From the NCBI RefSeq assembly GCF_032062135.1, contig NC_092866.1, forward strand, positions 22,770,874 through 22,834,873: 64,000 nucleotides of DNA, in the 5' to 3' direction. The notes beneath the pieces are model-generated. The model saw only the letters and a program-made list of their open reading frames with translations, did no database searches and was not told the origin of the DNA. The stretch's first letter is position 1. The number at the start of each line of letters is the position of its first letter. Origin of the DNA: Pyxicephalus adspersus (taxonomy: Eukaryota > Chordata > Amphibia > Anura > Pyxicephalidae). Below are positions 1 to 13,036 of the stretch, in pieces. The translations under genes and the position numbers were made by a program.

Positions 1-160
1 CTCGCCAGTGTCAAGCTGCCGGAGATGCGCGGCTCCGGCCGTGAGCTTTTTCAGTTGCTGAATAGCGCGACGGCGTACGATTTCGGATCGCGAATACGAA
101 TGCGCGAGCGATCATCCGATTCTGCTTGATGAATCAGGGGCAGTGTATCATGCCTCTAGA
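1..160. repeat. CpG-rich repeat end, cut by window edge
   Basis: This stretch is strikingly GC- and CpG-rich (many CG dinucleotides, e.g. around gcgcgacggcgtacgatttc) compared with the AT-rich DNA that follows. The composition change after about position 160 is abrupt. It looks like one end of an interspersed DNA-transposon-type repeat whose other end lies outside the window. I do not recognise the family with confidence and see no second copy here. No coding potential is evident. Confidence 0.4.
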
Positions 161-1811
161 GGTATCATACACTTTGCATGTGTTCTTGTCCCATATGTTA
201 TATGTATTCAAGTGATAAGATGATGATGTTACCTATATGGATAGAATCATCACATTTTCTTGTGTTTTGCCAGAACAATCAATCCCAGTGCTAAGGAAAG
301 ATCAGAAATATAAAATAAAAGAGACCTTTGATAAACCAAAAAAATTTTGTCTATCGCCAGTCTCAGACATATACTACAATGTAAATATATATTCAATTTT
401 AGATTTTAGCTCTAGTTACAGTTTAATTGAAGGTACATTATAGTAACATAATTTAACCCAGGGGTAACAACTGCTAATATTTAAGCAATTAAACTTTTTT
501 AACAGCACTAAAAATACACGTGTGACAACCCTAAAATTGCAAGTTACCGTAACAGTTCAATAGGCCGACTTGACTTAACCTACTAATGGGGAATACTTAA
601 CTGGCAAAAAGCCATATATACAGTATCTCATTCATGAATGAGTTTTCTACAAATGTATCTTTGTTCATCGAGATCAGTTATGGTTCACAAGTAAAACAGT
701 GATAAAAACCTCTTTTGTGTAGGCAGTTGACAGGCCTGAGGCGTTGACGAGGACTCTTCATTGGGAAATGGAGATAAAACTTCTGAAAGTTTTGTTGAGG
801 TAATATAAATACATACAATGCCTGCAGACGTTACCAATGCCAACGAAAGCTATAAAATGCATCAGAATAAAATATTTCACAAGTATTCAAAGAAGTGCAG
901 GAATACAAATCCTAAGGAGTCATCACCAGAGCAGACAGGAAAAAAACAGATCATTGGAGTCATGAAGGGTCAAATGCACCTTTAAAGTTGTCTTTTGTTA
1001 CATTTTCCTATGTTTATTCCTATTTATTCTTCAGAAGGATAGACATTTCAGATAGCAATTTGTATTAATAGTGAAAAAAAAAGTTTGGGGGGAAGAAATT
1101 GATTGTGTGAAAAAATGTTCTTTGGAGTTTAAAAGGCCTTTGGCGACTGCAGGGAGGCCGAATCTGTTCGATAACATTGAGAAAATAGGCAAGACTCTCT
1201 TTTGATAATGCAACTCCAGCTGAACCGTAGTAAATTATATCAAGCAACATTCAGAGTGTGGATAGATCTATTAAGTAACAAATGTTTTCCCCCCTGCTGT
1301 TTGTAGACTTACACTTTGAATAGCCATATTTAACCAACTTCATGCCAGAAAAAAATAAATACAAATAGAAATTCTTTTTGTTTACTAATCTAAGAAGGAT
1401 TTGTTACAAAAGCTATGTCTGACACTCAGTAAGAATTTTACATAAAGAGTACTTGCTTCCATTCTAAAGTAATACACCCTGAATGTTTCTATTTTAGAGT
1501 CAACCTGATATATAGTCTTTACTATTATTAAGGATTGTATAAAATACAAATTAATTTATTCTGTATTTGAACTTACATGGTTTTGTTCATTTCTAAAAAT
1601 GAACTGTTTTCCCTTATTGTGTATTCATTAACATCAACCACAGTTGGGAAAAAGAAATGGACACAATTTAGAGTTTATATTTTTTGTACAGTTCTAAAAA
1701 GGGACTGTATGTATTTGATGTGTCACTGGTTGTGAAAACCATTTGTGCCACTGTTACAAAAAAAAATGTAAAAGGGCACAAGGACTTGCCATTTTGGTAT
1801 TGGGACTTTGG
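161..1811. other. AT-rich non-coding DNA
   Basis: No gene, RNA or element is recognised. Open frames here are short (60-72 codons), have no known motif and are what AT-rich vertebrate DNA gives by chance. Confidence 0.6.
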
Positions 1812-2216
1812 TTATGTGGAACTAAACTTAAAATTGATTGCATTGGAGAAGGCCTTGATTGGGTCCCGCGTCGTCCTTGAATTTTATTTTGTCCCGGAGT
1901 GAAGGAAGCGTCAGGTGCTGCCTTCTTCTTTCTTCTTCTGGCTACTTGACCCGTTCACACACTGCACAGGCATGAAATCGGGTAATGTAGCCCGCTGTAA
2001 AAGGGAAAAAAAGAGTGTCAGTCCCACTGCACATACATGAAATCAGCATCTCTTTCCCCTCAGTGTAGAAAAATGCCCCTTCTGTGCATGCCCGAAATCC
2101 AGCAGCCATGAGCCATGCAGGATGCATGACGTAGGGATCCCAGGAGGCTCTGCACTCCCATTCTGTCTTGACAATCAAGACTGAATGCCTCCCGGGATAC
2201 CTACATCATGTTTTTT

Positions 2217-2237
2217 AAAAAAAGGGTTTTGCAGAAA
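2217..2237 (+). repeat. Target-site duplication, left copy
   Basis: 21-bp direct repeat (seven A, then gggttttgcagaaa) matching 3297-3317 exactly. It brackets the truncated L1, as expected for target-primed reverse transcription at an A/T-rich nick site. Confidence 0.85.
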
Positions 2238-3184
2238 GATTTCGGTATTCAAGATATTTATGATAAAGTGGTGCAAGGATATATTATGGTCCCTAGAAAA
2301 AAAAAACAAAAAATTGGAGAGAGACCCAGTTTAAAATACTTCATAGAGCTTATAAGGTAGTTCGGCCAATAAATGTTATTCAATCTATGGACTCAATTAG
2401 AAGTAAAAAATGTTTAAAATGAGAGTATGAAAGAGTTACACTTAAACAAAGTTTATGGGAATGTAACAAGATCCAGCAATTATGGAAGAATGTACCAGCT
2501 TATATTACAAGAAAAAAAAAAAATTGGTTCTGGAACTGTTACTGTGTGTATTTGGGAACTGGAACTCACAAGAAAGAAGTATAAAGAAAGGACCTAAACT
2601 TTGGATACTACTGTGTTTATTAGCAACACGCAGCGCAATAATGTTGCAATGGATCCATAAAGATCCACCCTAAATAGAAAATGATTGAATCTACAATGCA
2701 GATGTTATACTATAGGGATCTATAGGAGGTAGAGGAATTAAAAGGAGATAACGATGCAACTATGTTCTTTGATAAATGGTACTCCTATATGAAATACACT
2801 CTAGATCCAGAAGATCTGGGTCGAGCTTTACAACGGCATAGTCACTCCACGTGGTATAATGCTAAATTTTCATAAAGGTTCTGTTAAATGGTTCTGTTTA
2901 AACCTGGGGACAATAAAACTGTAACATAGAGAAAGAAAATTAGTTAGAATTTGGCGAAGAAAGGCATTAGGACCAGAGAGAAATAATTAAGTTTATTTTT
3001 TTGTTTGTTTTTAGAGGGAAAATGTAGAAAAAGAAGGCAACAGTTGAATATAAAATCAAATATTTCACAGTAGTGTCTTTAAAAACTTGAATGCACTGTA
3101 AATTAGAAAATATTAATTTATTTGGGATAACATCTAGTATGAAATGATAACAAGTATGAAATGAGCAATAATCTGCCCAAAGTT

Positions 3185-3228
<44 letters not shown>

Positions 3229-3296
3229 ACACAGTATATGAATCTGTATAAATAACACTATTTTAATATTATTTTATTTTTAACACGATTTTATAA
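2238..3296 (+). mobile_element. 5'-truncated L1-like LINE, 3' end only
   Basis: The translated plus strand, with several frameshifts and stops, shows the C-terminal part of an L1 ORF2 protein. The cysteine-rich segment ends with LWECNKIQQLWK, and further on LLATRSAIMLQWIHKDPP and FFDKWYSYMKYTL resemble the usual last ORF2 residues. The reverse-transcriptase and endonuclease domains are absent, so this is a typical 5'-truncated, dead insertion. About 0.4 kb of AT-rich 3' untranslated sequence follows, including a (TA)n tract, and the insert is bounded by the 21-bp duplication at 2217-2237 and 3297-3317. The stops and frameshifts show it is not recent. Assignment to L1 (rather than Tx1-like) rests on these short motifs. 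Confidence 0.75.
3187..3223. repeat. (TA)n microsatellite
   Basis: Uninterrupted TA dinucleotides inside the 3' part of the L1 insertion. Confidence 0.95.
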
Positions 3297-3317
3297 AAAA
3301 AAAGGGTTTTGCAGAAA
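3297..3317 (+). repeat. Target-site duplication, right copy
   Basis: Exact 21-bp match to 2217-2237; marks the 3' junction of the L1 insertion, after which the host MITE resumes. Confidence 0.85.
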
Positions 3318-3400
3318 AAAAAGAATATTTATTACCTTTATATAAAAGGGTTGTCTACCCTTTTATGGAAAGTAAACATTTTAGTTTAGGTCCACTTTAA

Positions 3401-4350
3401 GAATATGTAGACAGTGCACATGTGTACTTGAAGTTGAATGTGTACTTTGAATGTAAACTTTCTCAATAAAGCAATGCAAAGTCCATAAATGCAGAAATTT
3501 TAACAAAAAAAAAAACTTTCCCACATATTTACTGTTTTATTAGAAAAAAAAATAAATAAATATTAGGACCTTGTGGCTGTGGATGATTCCACACTATTGC
3601 TGAACTCATCTTGGCAGTCATGTTTACCTGCTCACCTACTGACCCAGAACAAGTTATGTTCATAATTATTCTAGGCAATTGGCTTGTATTTCTCCAATGA
3701 CAAAAATAGCTTTGCAGCTTTCTTTCCTTGCATTTCCTACATTTTCATTAAAATAAAAGATAAATCTGGTGAAATATCATGATTTTTAACAGTAAACCGA
3801 TGTGCAATGTTCAAGCAATTATTTTAGCATGTCTTTTCCCACGAAACTGTTAAATTGAAAAAGGTACTTTGTGTTTTAACAAGTAATACTTTAACACTAA
3901 TTTTAATTTTAGGCAGCAGTGGGAAGTGCTGAATTAATTATGGGCCAACTTTGATGAAATGTAATTTGCGAATTCCTTTTTCTAATTTCAGCAGGAAAAA
4001 TTTAATAAACTGACAGCCTGAGGTACAGTGAAAAATCTACTATCAGCTTCTTAACCACAATATTGATGTATTCTTGTGGTACCATATTTCTGTATTACAT
4101 TACTGATAAATTTGTTTTTAACTAATTTAAATTAATTCTAAATCCATTAATTACTTTATATGATGCCAACAAATCCCTTAGTGCTTTACATAAACACTTC
4201 ACATTTTTCCTACCTGTCATATGGACATGCACACACTTTTGTGCACCTAGACAATTACAAACACACATGCGCACATAGATACACAAATAATTTACATTGA
4301 TCCCCTTTTTTTTACTTTTTCTAATCTTACATTTCAGCTTAATTGTCAGA
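3401..4350. other. AT-rich non-coding DNA
   Basis: No gene recognised. The segment around 3900-4020 contains TAATTA-type homeodomain-like words and looks less degenerate than its surroundings, but nothing beyond that can be said without an alignment. Confidence 0.5.
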
Positions 4351-4415
4351 ATTCACATATCCATGGACTTCTGAGCTTCAATTCTAGAAGCTCGGAAGTC
4401 TATGGATATGTGAAT
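4351..4415. repeat. Near-perfect palindrome, 29-bp arms
   Basis: Left arm 4351-4379 and right arm 4387-4415 pair at 27 of 29 positions around a 7-nt loop (aattcta). The arms begin attcacatatccat and end atggatatgtgaat. Either strand could fold into a long hairpin. It is probably the core of a small foldback element; no clear target duplication is seen outside the arms. Confidence 0.85.
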
Positions 4416-4998
4416 CATGTCTTTTTTTCCCCTAATTGTTAAACACAGTGAATGTGGAACTTCCCTTTAAAAAGTACTATTAATTTACAACTCTTTGTAA
4501 CCTCAGATTATTTTTTTCGACTTACTTGTGGATCTGGTGTATCCATCACACTTTATTCTATCAAAAAGCAGTGATGTATTTATTTTGATCAGCTGTCTAC
4601 TGTTCCAAATACAATTCTGTCATAAATCATTTAATCAATAGAAGTCTCTGACTGATAGTTTCAAGAATGTCAGAAAAGGTGCAATTGGTTAACTTACACA
4701 TTGCAATTTATTGTAGAATTTGAAAAGACTGGGTTATATACCCTCTTCCTCTTTTGTAATTGGAAAACAAGTGATTCATTATTTAGACATATATACATAT
4801 TTTTCTCTTTAACCTATCAGAAAAATTAATGTTTTTATAAAGTACTTTTTAATATTCAATAGACATGGTATGAGTGTTGATGCTCATAGGTAAGGCTTGC
4901 AAAGTACTGGGAGATGCAGGACAGGAACCTGATCTTGAGATTCCTTTGTACTATAAAGTCTGATTTGGATGCTATGTAAACCTTTTATTTTGGGTTAT
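4416..4998. other. AT-rich non-coding DNA
   Basis: Nothing recognised beyond low-complexity AT-rich sequence. Confidence 0.5.
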
Positions 4999-5305
4999 AG
5001 CATGGTGGCTCAGTGGTTAGGTTTGAATCTCGGCCAGGACATTATCTGCATGGAGTTTGCAGGTTCTCCCCGTGTTAGTGTGGGCTTCCTCTGGGTGATC
5101 CGGTTTCCTTCAACATTCCAAAAATATGCAGTTGGGTTAATTAGATACCCCCCAAAATTAACCTTAGACTGTGTTAATAACATATGACTATATTAGGGAC
5201 ATTAGATTGTGAGCCCCTGTAAGGGACAGCTAGTGACATGACTTTGGACTTAGCATAGCACTGTTTAATTTGTTGGAGCTTTATAAATACTGTGCAATAA
5301 TAGAA
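4999..5305 (+). mobile_element. tRNA-derived SINE, copy 1, deleted between A and B boxes
   Basis: Begins catggtggctcagtggtta (pol III A-box-like) followed almost directly by a B-box-like gtttgaatctc. Compared with the copy at 48.8 kb it lacks the bases between the two boxes. The body (gccaggacattatctgcatg, attccaaaaatatgcagtt, ttagattgtgagcccctg) matches the copies at 48771-49108 and 56036-56394. It ends in a tail (ataaatactgtgcaataata) shared by the family. With the box spacing collapsed it is probably not transcribable. Confidence 0.85.
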
Positions 5306-8300
5306 CCTATTATCCACAAAAGCAGACAGATAGATCTGCAAAACACATCCTCCCTGCTATTTGCAAAGTTCTAGATGGGATTATACAGAATACAATGGTC
5401 CTTCTCTGCAGCCTTCTGACCAGGGAAAGGTTGGTCTACGGAGGCTGTGGAAGCATTCTGAAGACATTAAAAACTTTAATAATAACTAGCTTTTGTTCCA
5501 ATGCACGTAAAATGTATGTAGCCAGTTCTAAGTGACTGTTCAATTGGGCATTAGGATTGTACACATACTCTTTATGGTACTAAATATTAATACTGCACTA
5601 TGTTAGACACCCAGGTACAGAGCCAGCCCACAAAGTTCCAAAAAATGTTACTGCTATGGGTAATGAAAACTTCAGCAGAGGTCATTGGGTCTGATTATTT
5701 GTAAACCTTTGCACATATTATTACCCCCAAAATATATTAAAGTAGGAAAAAGCGGAAAAGTTTTACTGCTCTAGAACTTAACTGACTTCAGAAAGAAACT
5801 AAAATGCAAATTTCTCTAGAAAAGAAAAGTTTTACTGTATTGCATACGAGAGCTTTTTTATTGGAGAAGATAGCACCTTTGCATAATTATAAACGGAAGG
5901 CATAACTAAACAGCTTAACAGACTTTGATGCCTTTTGATAGTGCCTCGTTGTTGTATTAAAGGGTCTCCCAGTCACTAATTTTAAAGGGCACCTATATCT
6001 ACAGTTTCTTATTTGGCACTATGATAAGATATGCATATCTTAAAAGTTAAAACTGTCTATCAAAGAAAATGTAACCTTTAACAGGTTTTACTGCTTGGTT
6101 GTTGCTTAAGAGCATGGAGACTCTTAAATGTTTTAACAAAGAGAGGTCAGAAGTAGTGCTGAAATGTGATTTATCCTAAAAACACCTTTAATTCATGTGG
6201 TCCTTGAGAAATGACAAATATGTCTTTTCTCCTCCCTTATGCTTTTGCTTCCAAAAAATATACATAAAGTTCAAGACACAGGCCATTCTTCACATCATGG
6301 AGAGTAAACGTTAGATGAAAGCATAATAATGGATTTAATAAATGAAATGCAATTATGAAGTCTCTTTTGTTCTTGCTTATAGGACAACTTGTTGTTAATC
6401 TACGTCCTGCCACACAGATGTATGTGTATTAATCATTGGCAAGAAAATGCTTTTAACTATGACCAAAAATGACACAAAGCATAAAAAAATGACTGCTTTG
6501 ATGAAAGGTCACTACTGTGCTTCTGTATGAGCTGGTATATTAATGTTATATTATTCAAGTAAGTATATTTTACCTACTACATTTAACCTTGGGTTAGGTT
6601 TAATTATTAACTAAAATAAACTTGTGTCCTACATGAAAAGCTAGATCATACTATCATACTCTGCTAGATCTTTTCATAACAGGGTGTTCTATAAACCACA
6701 AAGACTTCCACTTATTTTCCTGACAGATTAATATATATATTACTATATAATACTGTTCCAAAACTGCAAATTATTATTTTAGATGTTAATACATTTGCAA
6801 GCTAGGCTAGACCCTAATAGTAATAATGAAGAATATAAAAAACAATCAAACATATTTTGCATCATCTGCACCAGCAATTCATTGGATTTCCTACTCTATT
6901 TTAATTCTTCCTCTATTAAGCAGATACATATTTTTCAGTGAATGAGTTCATATCCACTTGGTGCAAATCAACCCGATCTAGGGTGGGTGATGTGCCCATA
7001 TATTTAATCTACTTTGTTAGCATGCATCTACTGAAATTAGGCTGCAAAGGTGTGTTAAGTGTGAGAAAGATCTACTAGGCTAATAATGGGTTGGTAACTT
7101 TTCTAAAAGCTAACATTCATTGAATTAAATGTTTACAAAAATGTCCATCCTTGCAACTGCATGTATTTTACACCTCCTTTTTTCATGTTCACTTACATCA
7201 GTGTCTGTGTACAATTTAGTAAATATTTGTAAAGTTTTCAGCAAGCTTTAAGTAGATTTGCTGAAGACTTTAAAACAACATTCAATTTCAGTTTGAAGAT
7301 GCTAAACTTAGATCTTGATGACAACTCAGGCGGCTACTTTAAGAAAAGCTTTTCGAAGGCTTTAGTAAGTTTCAGCTGTACCTAAAGCTTGATTGAAATG
7401 TGTAATCACCATGTGGTATATTATGAATGAAATTCAAAATTTTCAAATAAACCTTGAATTTGGAAATCCAAAAAAGACAACATGCAATGTAAAATTGCTA
7501 GGTTATTGTACTTGACACACCTCTATTGAACTCTTTATGTTTTACTAAATCAAATTCATTGTTTAAAAGTCAGTAAAAAATGCTTAGATATTTATCAAAA
7601 CCCACAACAACCTTATTTCAGATAAATTGACTTTCCCTTTAGCCATTGGATATTATACTGCAGGCCTTTTTAAAAAGTTGTCAATTCATATCTGCTGTAG
7701 CTTTTAGCAGCCAGACCTAATTATTAATGCACTGGTATTAGAAAATAGTAAATTTTATTGTTTTTACTTAATGTAGCACTAAAGTTTAATAAATAAATAT
7801 AGTTTTATAGTTAACAGCATAATATTAATTCAATTTTCATTTTTCACAATTTATTCAATACATGTACACTGGCAAAAACATACCTTAAAATACGCTCCAG
7901 GACCCTGCTCAGATCCTTTAATATGGAGGCAACGCTAACTAAATTGCATGGTGTCAAAGTTTGAGTTCTTCAAGTCTTCTGAAATGCGATGATGTAATGC
8001 AGTCACATGGTAACCTCAACACATTCAGTGCGCTTATAATATGAAAGAAAGCGCCCTTACCCCCAGCATTTCTTTGGGTATATATTCTGTTTCCATTAGG
8101 GTGATTGTTTGCTTGGTTTACACAGAAATAAGCAGACACATCTAGGGTGCTGTGAATGCATTCTTTTAGAATATACTTGTCAATGAGAGAGAGAAGGAAG
8201 AGTGGGTCACCAGTTACTTACTAGGCTTCTGGATAGTAGGGAAACACTGACTAATCCACTTATCATATCCCTACATTCCCAAGACAGAAGGGCAGATTGG

Positions 8301-9461
8301 AACTTCATAATAAAACCTACTTTAATGAACATTATAATGGTAAGAAATATTTACATCATGTTTTTGAATTACTATAAACAATCCTGAGCTGTTGCATATT
8401 ATATTTTATATTTAGACATTGAGCCTTTAAGTCTACTTTAAGGATTAGGAACATTATAAATAAAACAGGATTCAGTGTGGTCTGATGCTAACCTGAGAGT
8501 TCTGTTGATGATATCAAACTAAAATAATTTCTGACAAATATAACAAATCCAACAAAAGCTAATATATCACCTTTAAGGGGACCTAAAGTTAATAAAATTT
8601 GTAGTGGATAATTCTACTAACCTTCACTGGAAGAAGCCAACACCTATTTGCTATCAGTTCCATAGAAGGTCCTGTGTATCATTCCTGCTTTGGATTAGTA
8701 ACAGGCTTGATTGGTTTGTTTCAATGGCAGTATTATTGTCACCTGAACCTTTTAGGAGGTAAAATATGAAACATTTGTGTACTGTCAACGGCAGTTACCT
8801 AATACCCAGGGTATAACGGGAAGATCCTAGGGGTGAAGAACTCAAATATGTCCAAAGGCCTAGTTGGCATTTGTTTGCAGCCAGAAGCCTGATGAGAAAA
8901 CACTTAATAAAACTAACTGCTGATAGAAGTTGATTTTAAATACAGAGTCACACATGTTGTTGCTAAATGTCTAAAATGAGATCTTTGATATCATCTATGC
9001 AAATGCGAAATCCATTTCAACATCTTTCATCACACTAACATTCACAGATTTGTTAAACTGTTAATTATCATATTTGCGAAGTTGTTGTATCTCTAGTGCG
9101 GGTGTTTTTGTTTAACAGTATTTCTACCAATGAGTCATGTCACAGAAGTGTTTTAACAATAACTTATGACTTCTCCAACATATCTTACAATTCAGCAGAA
9201 ATACTTGGAAACAACACTTTGAACTTCACTTCAATATCTAATGTCCTCTCCAAAAAGTCTCGGTATTACAAGCCTGACTTCTGGCACATACTTTACCCTT
9301 TCATTTTAAGAGTTTACTTAATATTGCTTATATTGTGTTGTATATTTAAAGAAAACAATAATATCATATAGATGTGAAGTGCCACTGAATGAAAGGGAAT
9401 CCTAATGAAATACAGTTATTTTACAATAAACTGTAGAAAAAGACAAAAAGTGTGAACAAGT
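5306..9461. other. Long AT-rich single-copy stretch
   Basis: Over 4 kb with no recognised gene or repeat copy. Open frames (for example 9096-9371 plus, 91 codons) have no known motif. Low GC and absence of repeats fit intergenic or intronic vertebrate DNA. Confidence 0.5.
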
Positions 9462-9798
9462 TTAAAGTGGAACTAAAGTTCCATTTTAACAAAATTAAAG
9501 ATCAGTCAGGTGGTTATTGCAGAAAGTGACAGTTTGCTGATTGGGCTGGTGAAATGCGAAAAAGCTTAGCTGCACGTGTGCTGACTTCCTAAGCAACGAC
9601 TGGTCTTCATCACATAGATACCTTTCGCTGAACTCAGGCGAAACTTTTTTGTGGCTTTGTAAAGTAGGGGGAACAAAATCTGTCATCATTTTATTTTGGT
9701 TTCTTCTTGCCCTTAGGACACCCATGCACTTTTTTCTTAGTGTTTTCAGGACAAACAGTGGTAAAACTTGATAGAGGTTTTGGCTTTTACTCAACTTA
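9462..9798. mobile_element. MITE-like element with TTAA-type ends
   Basis: Begins with TTAA then AGTGGAACTAAAGTTCC, the same kind of terminus as the elements at 1.8 and 63.4 kb. The right side near 9775-9798 (ggttttggcttttactcaac) is a degenerate inverted counterpart. The inside is richer in GC than the flanks. A 99-codon minus-strand open frame crosses it and is not a plausible protein. Its core does not obviously match the other TTAA elements, so it is a different subfamily or family. Confidence 0.45.
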
Positions 9799-10019
9799 CA
9801 AAAAACTTTACCAAAATGTATTGAATGGAGTTGAAATTAGAAAGAATGAAAATTGAGGGATTTGGCTTCAATAAATTATTGGCGAAATATCAGGATATTT
9901 CAGCAAAATTTATGATAATGGTCAAAATCATTGATATCAACAGGATAAACAAAACAAAGGCACTTTTTGCAAACTTGTGGGTTTAAATGACTCTGCTGAT
10001 GGAACAGGAATCTACTTTA

Positions 10020-10350
10020 ATGCAGAAATAAACATTAAAAAATTGCAAGCAGACAGGTTGTTTTTTGCAGAAGGGACAGGATATGTCCTTGTGTAAAACA
10101 TCATTTTTTAAGTTTACTCATCTCTCTTTGCTCCAGCCTGCTGCAGCCATCTTTATCTGGCCTTCTTCCGTGTTGAGGTCTTCAGCCAACCTGATAGGCC
10201 AGGCGGGAATTACATAACTCCAGTACATGTGCATGGAAGTTAATTCATTCCCAGCAGCCAGGGTATGCCAGGACACCTGCCAATGTTTTAAGCTAATCGC
10301 AAAGACCACAGCATAATATTATCACCAAGATTGTTGGGGGGAAAGGAAAA
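10020..10350. repeat. GC-richer repeat-like segment
   Basis: A locally GC-rich block (10125-10300, e.g. ctccagcctgctgcagccat) lies in AT-rich DNA and has the look of a frog interspersed element, but no clear termini or second copy are visible in the window. Family not named. Confidence 0.3.
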
Positions 10351-13036
10351 AGTTAGTCAGGTCACATGTTCCTAGTGAAAAAAAAAATAGTAAAAAGCGT
10401 GTGATTTTTTTAATTAATGAAAGTTTAATTTTAGGAAATAGAATGAAATTAGAAAGTCAGCTGGGGGTTATTTGCAACATCATTGAGCTAATTAGCATCT
10501 TGATGTTACTATCTACAATAGGTTTTTGTCCCAAGTCAATTGTCACTATCCATGGCTGTGAACTTTTATCTGAAAACTTTCTATCCACAATTTTGTCTCA
10601 TGAAAACCTTAATATAATACACTGAGACACGTTACTATAAAAATGGCACTAATGAAAAAGGAATTTCAGGTATTCATTATCTACACCGATTTAATATGAG
10701 ATCTATGGATTTCTCACCCAGTTACTGTATATTAGTCTAAAGTTCAGTTAGCTGCCTGAAGTACCCTAAGTCTAAAGCTGACTTTATCACAATATTCACC
10801 TTCTGAAAATAGAGTCAGGTGGCAGCCTTGCAAATCGTTGAAACATTTGGTTGATGCTGGAATGTCCAGGAGGCACTAACAGACCTTTAGAATGTGCTTT
10901 AACATGAAAGAGTCAAGCCCAGTCCTTGGGACCAAAAGTTTAATGATGGCCTGTCTTATCCAGATAGAGATGGTGGAATGATAGGCCAAAGTACCCTTAC
11001 AAGGTTCATTCTGCCTGTAAAAAGGAAATCGGTAAGAAAATGAAGGGCTATCATTCTAGTGAACTCCAGCCAGAGGTCTGCCAGAACCAGCCAGACTCCA
11101 GCCAGAACCAATGTCCTAGTTAACAAAAACTAACGTGTATAAAGAGAAAGTACTTGGCCTAAACACAACCATGTCCCTATGCAAAATCAAAAGGATTTGG
11201 CAACAGGCCTAACATTTGCATAAGTCCATCTGACATTAATAATAAATTGTTATTAGGTAACATTGCCAACCGAGCAGTTGGCAGGAGTATTCATGGCAAG
11301 TCATCAGTCACCACTCTTTGAAATTGTGGCGTGGGGATCAACATCACTAAATGACATGAATGACATTGTATTACTTTTTAGGTTAACTTTATTTTCTGAA
11401 AATAATGATAAGAATGTGTTATTATTTTAATAAATCACCTTTTCTGTGGTGTGTGTACTGTTTTTATCTACAATAAACTTTTTGAGGATGGATAAGGGAT
11501 ACTAATAAACTCGTCAACGTATTCCCCTGAAGGGGTTATAGACTAAAAGTACCCTTACTAAAGAAGACTTTCAGATTCTTGGATAACCCTGCTTTAAAAC
11601 CCCCCATATATTATGTGGGGGAATGGATTTAGGGAAATTTGTGTGATGTGAGCTGATTATGGCTGAATGCCTTGTTTACCTGTGAGACCCTGATCATGAA
11701 TTTTAAAGGCATATGTGATGTTTTTTAATTTGGGGAACCCATTATGGAAAACTTCTTAGTAAGCTACTGACAAAAGATGAATTATCAGGAGCAGGGGCTC
11801 ATGAGATCCATACACAATATATAACATTTAGGGTTAACTAGGTAAATAGGTATATAACAATGTTATGAGCATATCTCTTACATGAAGAAAACCTTTGCAT
11901 TACTCAGATCATGACTAAGTCTGGAGGGAGAAAAGCAGTAGAGGAAGGGAGTGAGATAGGAAGGGACATAGGCTTAGAATATTGATGTGGAGATTGGAGA
12001 TTTTGGTGGCAATTAAAATATAATTGAAAGTTCACCAATTACCTTACTCTTGATAATTTTTATCACTCATCTCTTGTGCAATATCGGAACCAATGAGTCA
12101 GCCCACTCTGCAGTACAAAACATATGTGGTAATGTTCTTTTATGTTTTATTAAGAGATGATAACTTTTTATTTATAGCGATCTTTCAAACAAACAAACTC
12201 ATTACAAGGGCATACTCATTGTAATTAGCAGTTGCTTGGTTATTTTGCAAAGATACATGCACTATATTTTTGTTCTTTCATGTTTGTCAGTTAGTCAAAC
12301 ATTCTGAATACAGTTTGCAAGGCATATAATTATATGAAGCAAAATGAGTTTATGAAGGCAAAGTGGTTAATCTCCTCTTCTGCAGATTGTTATACAATCG
12401 TAAAATAACATGCATATGTGCAGATTATTGCCTGAAAGCATAATATTGTTTTATACATGTAATAACATTTTAAATGCATGGATCCTCATATGAAATTAAA
12501 AGAACATGTATTGCTCATTTCATCTAATGTAAAAAGTGTTTGTTTCTCTCCAAAAGACATTATGCAAATGTAGAATTTTACTTAATATTTACCAAGCAGC
12601 TACTGTTTAGATCTGTTGCCAAACGCTCCTATAAAGTTGCAAATGATATCTCTCTTGAAAATATGCTTAAAGTGATATTATAAAGTCAAGCTGTGAGTAT
12701 GGCTGTTGAATGCTTTTCTGGGACAGCTAAGTAGTTGTGTACGTATCATTAGTTTAAAGCAGAGTGGCAGCATAAATTGCAGCAACAAGCAGTTATGTTT
12801 TGGTTACATAAGGCACATCTGGAGAATACAATCTGTTTACAGGATTTATTTAACATGGAAAGATAGTGAAAAAAGGGATTCCCTTTAAAATGCATAATAT
12901 AGTGATGGCAGTGATGAAAATCTTGGAATACAAATTTTTAAAAATGTAGAGTTTAAAAAAGTGTAAATGCTTTTTAACACATCATATTTCATTGTAAAAC
13001 ACTTTATTAATATTACCATTATTTTAATAATAATGT
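10351..13036. other. AT-rich non-coding DNA
   Basis: No gene recognised. 11040-11110 contains a short run of near-duplicated words (cagccagaggt, cagccagactc, cagccagaacc). All open frames are under 80 codons. Confidence 0.5.

Larger units (their letters stand above)
1812..3400 (-). mobile_element. TTAA-flanked MITE, split by an L1 insertion
   Basis: On the minus strand this matches the elements at 61361-61811 and 63367-63899. The outer end at 3397-3400 is TTAA followed inward (minus strand) by AGTGGACCTAAACT. The inner block at 2105-2160, read in reverse, carries the shared gagcctcctgggatccctac segment followed by the cytosine-rich, CpG-bearing core. The left end near 1815 shows a related terminus (gtggaactaaactt). 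Without the 1,059-bp L1 and one copy of its target duplication the element would be about 0.5 kb, like the 533-bp copy at 63.4 kb. No transposase is encoded. TTAA flanks fit a piggyBac-type mechanism, but this is inference. Confidence 0.7.
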
